From Oxalobacteraceae bacterium AB_14 (GTDB taxonomy: Bacteria > Pseudomonadota > Gammaproteobacteria > Burkholderiales > Burkholderiaceae_D): a DNA stretch of 64,000 nt. Positions 58,186 through 64,000 of this stretch are shown one piece after another; the stretch's first letter is position 1, and each line of letters begins with the position of its first letter. The position numbers and the translations under genes were made by a program. The DNA is taken from positions 1,307,802-1,371,801 of the forward strand of contig KB906724.1 of NCBI GenBank assembly GCA_000381565.1, in the 5' to 3' direction. The notes under the pieces were generated by a model. The model ran no database searches. It was not told where the DNA came from and saw only the letters and a list, made by a program, of their open reading frames with translations.

Positions 58186-58394
58186 CAACTGCGACTGGCC
58201 TGGATACGGCTTTCTACCCAGGCCAGCACCTCTTCCCGAACCCATGCCGAGGCGTGCCTGGTTATCTTAACCCGCGCCGGGAATTCGCCGCGCTTGGTGT
58301 AGGCGTAGACGGTGCTGCGCGACAGCCCGCAGATCGCCATCACTTCCGGCAGGCGGATCATTCGTGTGGTGCGGGGTAGGGGTGATCGTTTCAT
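58146..58394 (-). CDS. AlpA-family excisionase-like regulator
   Basis: An 82-residue small winged-helix protein: RMIRLPEVMAICGLSRSTVY, then AYTKRGEFPARVKITRHA and WVREEVLAWVESRI, the full AlpA/phage-regulator pattern. The ATG at 58392-58394 follows GGAGGAA. AlpA proteins activate or direct excision of integrated elements and commonly sit beside tRNA-integrated islands. The gene points toward the tRNA and its C-terminal codons include the inverted TACCCCAACA copy. The integrase usually found next to it is not adjacent. Confidence 0.85.
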   Translation of the reverse strand: MKRSPLPRTTRMIRLPEVMAICGLSRSTVYAYTKRGEFPARVKITRHASAWVREEVLAWVESRIQASRSCTPTPAENRETGV

Positions 58395-58778
58395 GTCTTC
58401 CTCCATTGTTCGGGTGCTGCCAGCACTGTCCTCCGATTGCCGCGCAAGTGCGACCCGAAATTGGCCCCGTTTTTGGCCTCGATTCTTCGCTAGCTTCGTC
58501 GACAAATAAATCGATGAGAATTTTAAGTCGGTGATGCCGGCGCGATGGAATGTGGAGGACAATATGCTTTTCGACGCGAAGGATCGCCCTTCGCGCAACT
58601 TGGCATCGCGCCAGGCGTAGCGCTCGTCACGCGCCCTTAGTCTCCACATTTGTTTTTAGATTGGCGTCGCCTTTGAGCGAGCCCGCGATCAGCCTGGATA
58701 GGCTGCATCCATATTGCGCAACCTTCCCTCGAGGGAGCTGCGCGTCACATTGTGCGCATTCACGCACCGTCCCCACCT

Positions 58779-58802
58779 CACGCGGCGATCTGCCGCCGCG
58801 TG
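58779..58802. repeat. 9-bp perfect inverted repeat
   Basis: CACGCGGCG (58779-58787), a 6-base loop ATCTGC, then CGCCGCGTG (58794-58802). It lies 37 bases before a larger hairpin. Confidence 0.7.
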
Positions 58803-58838
58803 CATGTCGATACGCCGCCCTGGTCTGCGGCGCAAACC

Positions 58839-58878
58839 GCGCGTCGTTACTGGCGGCCTGCTGCCAGTGACGACGCGC
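58839..58878. repeat. 16-bp inverted repeat with 8-base loop
   Basis: GCGCGTCGTTACTGGC (58839-58854) pairs with GCCAGTGACGACGCGC (58863-58878); the only imperfection is one T-G pair. Loop GGCCTGCT. No T run follows, so a terminator is unlikely; a mobile-element end, REP-like element or protein/nick site are alternatives. Confidence 0.75.
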
Positions 58879-59238
58879 TAGCAACCAAGCGCTATATGGG
58901 CCGCGCCGCTGTTTTCTCAGTGACGCAGGCCAGTGACGGCGGATCTACCGCTATCAGCGCAGCAGAACGCTGCTTGCCAACCTTGCCCCTCGTGGGCCGA
59001 CAACGTGTGCGAGGCACACCCCATGGACCCTGGGTAACTGGTCCCACCGCGATCAGGCTTCTACAAGGAGCGGATCGCGGCGCCATACGCGCATGCGGCG
59101 CGGGCAAGCAGTGAATGTGAACGCCGGTCAGAATCCGCGTTAATTTGGCGGCGTTGGCGTGTCGGTGCAGTCGGTGACACAATCGCTTTTCTGCTGGAGA
59201 CTAGGTGCTCATCAGCGACTCTGTTCCAGGAGAGAGGC

Positions 59239-59682
59239 ATGACGTCTATCGGCCGCTTGTTTCTATGCGCGAACTGTCGAGCGCAGACGGTGATATGTGC
59301 CGCCTGTGACCGAGGTCAGCGCTATTGCTCACCCGAGTGCGCAACTCATGTTCGAACTGCTCGTGTTCGCGAAGCTGGACGACGTTACCAATACACTGAA
59401 CGGGGCCGCGCTGCCCACGCCGAGCGTATGCGGCGCTTTCGCGCAAAACAGACCGATGTGACGCATCAGGGTTCAATAATGCCGACAGGTCGAGAATTAT
59501 CTGCACCGGCCACAAAGCCTTCAATCACACCGTTGTCGAAAGCGGCGGTGAAGGTTGCCGTCGAGCCGCCGCGCTGCAACTGGTGCGGCTGTACTTGCTC
59601 CGTATTTATCCGGCTGGGCTTTTTACGCAACAATTGCAGACCTCGACGCTGCACGAGTCCCCTAAGCCAGCTCCCCCAATGA
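59239..59682 (+). CDS. Cys-rich putative zinc-binding protein of the type carried with mobile elements
   Basis: A 147-residue protein with AGGAGAG before the ATG. The N-terminus has paired cysteines (LCANCRAQTVICAACDRGQR and YCSPECATHVRTA) giving a zinc-ribbon look, then an Arg-rich segment (AHAERMRRFRAKQ) and a distal PRCNWCGCTC pair. I recall similar small proteins next to transposase genes, but no transposase is here and the link is from memory. The last 20 residues are irregular, so the 3' end may be truncated or shifted. Confidence 0.55.
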   Translation: MTSIGRLFLCANCRAQTVICAACDRGQRYCSPECATHVRTARVREAGRRYQYTERGRAAHAERMRRFRAKQTDVTHQGSIMPTGRELSAPATKPSITPLSKAAVKVAVEPPRCNWCGCTCSVFIRLGFLRNNCRPRRCTSPLSQLPQ

Positions 59683-60054
59683 ACCCAACAGCGTAGGCTG
59701 CCAGGCCACTGCCCCCTTGCTGGCCGTCCAGCAGGCGTGTGGTCAGTCGGCAGGGGCGATTTGAGCCGAGCGAAGGCGAGGTAGCCCGCAAGGGCGTACC
59801 CCTGCACAAATCCGGCGCTCCTCCAGAGCGTCCGGCCCGGTCTCCGCCAATAAACAGGCTCGCAAAGTCGACTGTTTCCATCAACTATTCGCCGTCATTT
59901 AGTGACGGATTTGCACCGGCGCTAACAGTGAACATACCGCATACACGGGAGTGGTGTCCCGGGGCCTTTACAAACCGTCCTTGCTGCGGCAAGCACGGTG
60001 GCCAGAAACACTCATCTGACTCGACTACACCAAGTTTGATTTTAGGAGCATGCG
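59683..60054. other. 372-base gap upstream of the recombinase; no gene seen
   Basis: No frame with a good start or recognisable product. A small 6-bp hairpin (CCGTCA-TTTAG-TGACGG, 59892-59908) is the only clear structure. The last 60 bases are AT-richer and hold the ribosome site AGGAG of the recombinase, so its promoter is probably there. Confidence 0.5.
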
Positions 60055-60921
60055 ATGCGCGACTTGAACTATCAACTCAAACAGCTATGCGACCGCAATC
60101 GCGATGGCAGCTATGCCACGCAGTCCGACCGCGCGCGGATACTCTCGCACGTGGCCAACCAGTTGCACAATCTCGGATATCGCCATATGAATGCTGACAG
60201 TCTGCGTCCCAAGCATGTGGACGCGCTGGTGCAGGAGTGGAAGGCCGATGGCATCAGCGCCGGCACGATGAAGAACCGAATGAGCGCCATGCGATGGTGG
60301 GCGCAGAAGATCGGCAAGGACAACATCATCAAGCGCGACAACGGCAGCTATGACATCGACAAGCGCACCTTTGTCACCAATATCTCCAAGGCCAAGGTGC
60401 TTGATGATGCGTGCCTGGCGAAGATCACGGATGCGTACACGGCGATGTCGCTGCGGCTGCAATCCGCGTTTGGCTTGAGGCGCGAGGAGAGCATCAAGAT
60501 CGTTCCCGCGTGGGCCGATGGCGGCGATCGACTGAAGCTCAAGGACACGTGGACCAAGGGCGGCAAGTATCGTGAGATCGCCATTCGCACCCCTGAACAA
60601 CGCACCGTGCTCAATGAGGCCAAGCGGCTTGTTGCTGGCGGTAGTCTCATCACGTCTAACCTGCGATACCGCGACCAACTCCAGCGCTTCCGTGCGCAGT
60701 GCGATACGGCGGGAATTCACGGTGTTCATGGACTACGCCACAACTACGCGCAGGACCGCTACCGCCAGCTCACCGGCTGGCAATGTCCGGCGCGAGGCGG
60801 CCCCCGATCATCTCAGTTAGGGCCGGAGCAAAGGCAGCGTGATCTCTCGGCACGCTTGTTACTGTCAGAAGAAATGGGCCACGGTCGCGAACAAATTACG
60901 GCGGTGTACTTGGGTCGCTAG
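60055..60921 (+). CDS. Tyrosine recombinase / site-specific integrase
   Basis: A 288-residue integrase of the type with an N-terminal SAM-like core-binding domain (LKQLCDRNRDGSYATQSDRA; GISAGTMKNRMSAMRWWAQK) and a catalytic domain. Catalytic residues look complete: Arg in FGLRREESIKI, Lys in TKGGKYREIAI, His-x-x-Arg in HGLRHNYAQ, His and nucleophile Tyr in EMGHGREQITAVYLG. AGGAG lies 7 bases before the ATG. Size and ending are as for intact members found in integrative and conjugative elements. It does not abut the tRNA; a 2-kb stretch with alpA lies between. Confidence 0.87.
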   Translation: MRDLNYQLKQLCDRNRDGSYATQSDRARILSHVANQLHNLGYRHMNADSLRPKHVDALVQEWKADGISAGTMKNRMSAMRWWAQKIGKDNIIKRDNGSYDIDKRTFVTNISKAKVLDDACLAKITDAYTAMSLRLQSAFGLRREESIKIVPAWADGGDRLKLKDTWTKGGKYREIAIRTPEQRTVLNEAKRLVAGGSLITSNLRYRDQLQRFRAQCDTAGIHGVHGLRHNYAQDRYRQLTGWQCPARGGPRSSQLGPEQRQRDLSARLLLSEEMGHGREQITAVYLGR

Positions 60922-61064
60922 AGCAGGAAAATGTCCTCAGTTTTGTGTGAACGAGCCTTCTGTGACAAATTGTGATTTTTACTTGATGGCAAGAATGCTA
61001 TGCTGGTTGCGGAAGTGATATTCACTCGGTGCGCCGAGTTCGGCCAATAACAGACATCAAAAAT

Positions 61065-61466
61065 ATGCGACGTAGAACATTTATTCTGTTGGCTGCTCTG
61101 CTACCAACCTTAGGCTCCTGTAGGACGAAGGATGTACTCCTATCCGTAAATTCCTCCTCCGTCGCGGAATTACGTACGCTTAGAAGGGAAGAGAAATTTC
61201 AAGATCTTCCCGGTATCCCTGCGGAGGAGGAGCGCAAGCGATTCACACCACATCTCAACGCCTTACTGGATCGCATTATTGAAGGAGTTCAACAAAACCC
61301 ACGGCGCGATTGGGTGCTTGAGCAAATGGACCCATTTGTCGCCGAGTTCTACTTAGAAGATACAGAGCTTCGAGAGCGCTGCATCAGTTATCTTTCACGG
61401 ATATTCGTCATCTTAGGAATCCCCGATGACGATGGTGCTTTTAAAAAATACATGATTGTTTGGTAG
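61065..61466 (+). CDS. DUF4844-like putative lipoprotein
   Basis: A 133-residue protein. The ATG at 61065 opens a lipoprotein signal (RRRTFILLAALLPTLGSC, lipobox LGSC). The mature part matches the DUF4844 pattern: a short LRREEKFQDLPGIP, FTPHLNALLDRIIEGVQQNP, then DTELRERCISYLSRIFVILGI and ending DDGAFKKYMIVW. Function unknown. Lower GC than the chromosome to the left, consistent with acquired DNA. Confidence 0.65.
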   Translation: MRRRTFILLAALLPTLGSCRTKDVLLSVNSSSVAELRTLRREEKFQDLPGIPAEEERKRFTPHLNALLDRIIEGVQQNPRRDWVLEQMDPFVAEFYLEDTELRERCISYLSRIFVILGIPDDDGAFKKYMIVW

Positions 61467-61540
61467 GTTGCTGTGAGCTGTGACTTGCCGGTGTCGGCCA
61501 ATAGCGGACGCATCCGGTTTTGATTTAATTTGGGATTAAT

Positions 61541-61765
61541 ATGAGCGCGAGATTTTCCGACGGAGCAGGTTACCTTACGATGTATCCCGACCTGAGACGT
61601 TGGATTAATAGCTGCGCCTGCTGTCAGTTTACAGGCTACAAGCCGGAGATGCCGCCAAATGATGAGCCTCTTTTTAAAGGGCAAAACCTGCGACGATATT
61701 TTCAACCGTTAACGCTAGACTCGGAAGGACTGTGCGTCCAATGTAGCGCTGCATTGAGGAAGTAA
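61541..61765 (+). CDS. Small Cys-containing protein, unknown
   Basis: 74 residues: DLRRWINSCACCQFTGYKPEMPP, then LRRYFQPLTLDSEGLCVQCS. Two CxxC-like pairs (CACC and CVQC) could bind zinc. TTTGGGA precedes the ATG. Similar short proteins occur as accessory genes near toxin-immunity clusters, but this is only an impression. A repeat copy (61495-61509) lies upstream. Confidence 0.55.
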   Translation: MSARFSDGAGYLTMYPDLRRWINSCACCQFTGYKPEMPPNDEPLFKGQNLRRYFQPLTLDSEGLCVQCSAALRK

Positions 61766-61871
61766 CTTTAGCTAAGCTTCGTGTAGGCATTTGCTGGGTA
61801 GACTTCGATAGCCGCAACCGGCCAAAAGCCGCCATTCTAATCGTAGATGATTTCCTCAACAAGGAGCGAAA

Positions 61872-62030
61872 ATGATATTACCTTTAATACTTGGTACTGG
61901 CGTCGGGGCAGGGGCCGGAACTGCACTCGCTGTTGCCCTGCACAGTTCTACTTTGGGATTTGCTCTTGGCACCGGAATAGGCATTGCGACTGCATTTGCG
62001 TTTGCTGTCGTGATAAGAAAGAAAGCCTAA
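61872..62030 (+). CDS. 52-residue Gly/Ala-rich small membrane protein
   Basis: An ATG at 61872 follows AAGGAG at 5-base spacing. The product is MILPLILGTGVGAGAGTALA, then VALHSSTLGFALGTGIGIAT and AFAFAVVIRKKA: one or two hydrophobic helices full of small-residue GxxxG-type spacing and a Lys/Arg end that fits the positive-inside rule. Strong ribosome site and composition support a real gene. It resembles small pore- or helix-packing peptides; function unknown. Confidence 0.6.
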   Translation: MILPLILGTGVGAGAGTALAVALHSSTLGFALGTGIGIATAFAFAVVIRKKA

Positions 62031-62100
62031 AAAGCTGACCGAAAACGGCCATTATCTGACGTTGAGAACTATCTGTCCAAACCCAATTGAAAAACTGAAA

Positions 62101-62691
62101 ATGTTTGAAGCGCTACCAAATGCGAGGGCCAATTTAAAAGCTGGGGCGACGTATGCTGTTCAAGGGCCCGATGATTTGCTGTATTACGCTCAGGTGGGCA
62201 AAGATAAGTCGTTTGTTTTTTTCCGCTTACGGACGCGCGAACTTGTTGATGGCGGCGCGATTTTTGACAACGCAATGATGTGCCGCTTTGTCGTCTCATA
62301 CCCATCCGTTGGTAGAGCCCTTCGTGACGGTCACTGGAAGTTTTTAGGCGTGTATCCGATGCACCCGTCCCTTGCGGAAATACGTGAATCCATACAATGG
62401 CCCGTCGGAACTTTAGATGTATGCGTGTGGCGGGATGGAAAAGAGGTCGCAACTGTGCGGGTTGATGACATCGCCATACAGCGTTCAGAAATCATGGCAG
62501 TTTGGGATGCGGTATATCATGTTCCCGGACGCTTGAGAGTGGATTATGAGGGGACTGGCCCTGGAAATACCATTGGAGGCCCTATTTGGCGAGAACGCTT
62601 GATTAAGCAAGAACTTGCTAGGCGATTTCCCGATATGCCAAATCATGAGTTACCGATTGACTGGATATGGCTAGAAGGTGCTGACGATTAA
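62101..62691 (+). CDS. Putative immunity-like protein, unknown family
   Basis: 196 residues from the ATG at 62101 (a TTG at 62062 would add 13). The first third is beta-rich (AGATYAVQGPDDLLYYAQVG, DKSFVFFRLRTRELVDGG), the middle has SYPSVGRALRDGHWKFLGVYPM, and the end is acidic (ELPIDWIWLEGADD). The pattern is reminiscent of Imm26-type immunity proteins but I cannot place it firmly. No toxin gene is visible within the window. Codon use is less GC-biased than the core genes. Confidence 0.5.
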   Translation: MFEALPNARANLKAGATYAVQGPDDLLYYAQVGKDKSFVFFRLRTRELVDGGAIFDNAMMCRFVVSYPSVGRALRDGHWKFLGVYPMHPSLAEIRESIQWPVGTLDVCVWRDGKEVATVRVDDIAIQRSEIMAVWDAVYHVPGRLRVDYEGTGPGNTIGGPIWRERLIKQELARRFPDMPNHELPIDWIWLEGADD

Positions 62692-62858
62692 TGTTTACCT
62701 TATTAGTCTGGCGGAGTCCGGGCAATAGCGCCCCAATCCACCCAAGTTAAGGAAAATGTGCGCGGTTAAATAATTTATTTTCAATATTTGCAAATATATA
62801 CTTGACACCGTATTAAAAGTGCGGCCGCCAGTGTGAATTTTTATTCCCACTGCCTGCC
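62692..62858. other. AT-rich 167-base gap before the transposase
   Basis: Very AT-rich (TAATTTATTTTCAATATTTG and following) compared with the rest, ending near AGTGCGGCCGCCAGTG. It probably contains the left end of the IS and its promoter, but I could not identify the terminal inverted repeat without the right end. Confidence 0.4.
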
Positions 62859-64000
62859 ATGTCTGTTCTGACCATTCTGTTTCAAGATTTCGCCGCCCGA
62901 CTATGCTCAACAGAATTCCTCCTCGATGCGCGCCACGCGGACCATCCGACTGCGTTTTCGCGCTGTCGCAAGCTGCCCTTGCCGACGCTGGTCGCCATTA
63001 TGCTGACGGGCATGCGGATGAGCATCCAGGCCGAACTGGACACCTTCTTTGCCCATCTTCGCCAACAAGCCCAGCTGGTCCGGGAAGTGTCGGAGCAGGC
63101 GTTCGCCCAAGCGCGTGCCAAGCTGTCCCCGACCGCCATTCCCGGCCTCAACGACTGGCTCATCGCGCGCGCCGAAACGGACAGGTTTGTGCCGCGCTGG
63201 CGCGGACTACGGCTGGTCGCCGCCGACGCTTCGACGATGCGTTTCGGTCTGCGGGCCAGCCATGTTAAGCGCGCCGCGCTGGCCGATCAAATCCTGTTCG
63301 GCCTGTTCTTGCCGGGGCCGGACCTGATGCTCGCGGCCTCCCTGCACGACGTCCACGAATGCGGCGAACGCCAATTCCTGTTCGAACACCTGGACCGGCT
63401 TTCACCGGACGACTTGCTGTTGCTCGACCGAGGCTATCCCTGCCGCTGGTTGGTCGCCGTGCTCAACGATCGCGCCATCAAGTTCTGCATGCGCGTCGAC
63501 AATACCAGCAGCTTTGCTTGCGTGCGCACGTTCATGCGCTCGAACGCGCTTGAACAGATCGTCATGTTGCCCGCGCCGAACAAGCGTGACGCACTTGACT
63601 ACGAATGCCCGCGCAAACCACAGCGCGTGCGTTTGGTTCGCAATGTCTCGCCCAGCGGCGAGCAGCGTGTTCTGATGACCAACCTATTCGATGAACAGCT
63701 CTTCCCGGCCGACTGCTTCGCCGAGCTTTACCACAAGCGCTGGGGCATCGAGGAGGCGTTCAAACGACTCAAGCACCGGCTCAATCTCGAGCACGTCACT
63801 GGATTGACCCAGCAAGCCGTGGCCCAGGACGTGGCCGCCAAAATCGTCTGCGACAATCTGCAGGCTCTCGTCGCTCTAACCGCGCATGCGGACGCCGATC
63901 TGCCCGACAACAGACGCGTCAACCACGCCTATGCCCACACCGCACTCAAGCCGTTGTTGCCCATTCTTCTGCTTGGCGCGGGGATCGGCAGAAAGATCGG
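62859..64000 (+). CDS. IS4-family transposase, 3' end beyond the window
   Basis: The frame from ATG 62859 is open for 380 codons to the window edge, with no stop. The DDE catalytic residues are visible: Asp in LVAADASTMRFG, Asp in LLLLDRGYPCRW and the IS4 YREK-type block YHKRWGIEEAFKRLKHRLNLE. The N-terminal part matches the IS4 helical domain (ALPT-LVAIMLTGMRMSIQ-type). It appears intact so far. It moves by cut-and-paste transposition and flanks the accessory gene run on the right. Confidence 0.88.
   Translation, partial: MSVLTILFQDFAARLCSTEFLLDARHADHPTAFSRCRKLPLPTLVAIMLTGMRMSIQAELDTFFAHLRQQAQLVREVSEQAFAQARAKLSPTAIPGLNDWLIARAETDRFVPRWRGLRLVAADASTMRFGLRASHVKRAALADQILFGLFLPGPDLMLAASLHDVHECGERQFLFEHLDRLSPDDLLLLDRGYPCRWLVAVLNDRAIKFCMRVDNTSSFACVRTFMRSNALEQIVMLPAPNKRDALDYECPRKPQRVRLVRNVSPSGEQRVLMTNLFDEQLFPADCFAELYHKRWGIEEAFKRLKHRLNLEHVTGLTQQAVAQDVAAKIVCDNLQALVALTAHADADLPDNRRVNHAYAHTALKPLLPILLLGAGIGRKI

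Larger units (their letters stand above)
58395..59238. other. 844-base gap without a convincing gene; contains strong hairpins
   Basis: Several frames of 60-120 codons exist on both strands but none has a good ribosome site, family pattern or codon use like the neighbours. The notable content is two perfect or near-perfect inverted repeats at 58779-58802 and 58839-58878. It could be the edge of a decayed mobile element or a control/origin region; nothing more can be said. Confidence 0.5.
61041..62060 (+). repeat. Recurring CGGCCAATAGCGGAC-like motif between the small accessory genes
   Basis: CGGCCAATAACAGAC (61041-61055), CGGCCAATAGCGGAC (61495-61509), the variant CGGCCAAAAGCCGCCATT (61819-61836) and CGGCCATTATCTGAC (62046-62060) each lie 5-55 bases before a small gene. 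A weaker relative is at 62718-62735. Between them the gene sequences are unrelated. The motif is partly palindromic (GGCC; CCG...CGG in some copies). Confidence 0.65.

Noticed and set aside
58752..59182. Overlapping 90-120 codon frames on both strands
   Set aside because: No ribosome sites, no domain pattern, and they run across strong hairpins.
61041..62060. Integron attC cassette array
   Set aside because: The motif lacks the GTTRRRY/RYYYAAC core sites and no integron integrase is present; the recombinase at 60055 is of the ICE/phage type.
58051..64000. Prophage
   Set aside because: Only regulator and recombinase types are seen; no capsid, tail, terminase or lysis genes.

Overview
The window is a chromosomal segment of a high-GC betaproteobacterium. 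The best guess is Oxalobacteraceae (Massilia, Duganella or Janthinobacterium type), inferred from gene content and codon bias because no rRNA or species marker is present. Most of it (1-58050) is dense, GC-rich, ordinary chromosome. The last 6 kb (58100-64000) has a looser layout and lower GC in places, and looks like an accessory island next to a tRNA-Pro gene.

Layout. 1-3424: the C-terminal end of a secreted repeat protein, its probable TpsB outer-membrane transporter and a FecR-domain protein. 3450-8631: a copper module (copA, cueR, copZ) with two CueR-type promoters, a TauE/SafE permease, a GST and a TumA/TumE toxin-antitoxin pair whose tumE needs a frameshift. 8756-11861: orphan hicB, PIN-PhoH, bcp. 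11886-19564: an L-Ara4N lipid A modification operon with ArnA split into two proteins. 19761-22375: alaA and hom. 22472-26485: a BON-domain gene with a consensus sigma-54 promoter and an upstream dyad, beside a QseF/QseG/QseE (GlrR/GlrK) set that is its likely regulator. 26664-31331: a chemoreceptor, a TTG-started alpha/beta hydrolase, YciI, RraB and a MntA/HepT pair. 31389-40087: TctE/TctD two-component system, porin, lone TctC and a three-gene ABC importer. 40088-41365: an unusual helically phased 10-bp repeat array, a 38-codon ORF and an antitoxin/PIN pair. 41412-49481: an LplT-PlsC fusion, a lipoprotein, and a signalling cluster (hybrid kinase, double KaiC ATPase, GGDEF protein). 49612-57851: a tripartite RND efflux operon with an operator-like palindrome and a TetR gene at its 3' end, then a FAH-family enzyme and a sirtuin.

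57933-64000: tRNA-Pro(GGG) with promoter and terminator, then repeats resembling integrase arm sites, an AlpA regulator, strong hairpins, a Cys-rich protein of the kind seen in mobile DNA, an apparently intact tyrosine recombinase, a run of small accessory genes separated by copies of a CGGCCAATAGCGGAC-like motif, and an IS4-family transposase that runs off the end.

Most noteworthy: the inverted, 10-bp-periodic CTAA/TTAG array at 40158-40315; the A_AAA_AAC frameshift point in tumE; the sigma-54 promoter plus upstream dyad between qseF and the BON gene; the copZ promoter lying inside the tumA coding sequence; and the repeat-punctuated small-gene cluster at the right end.
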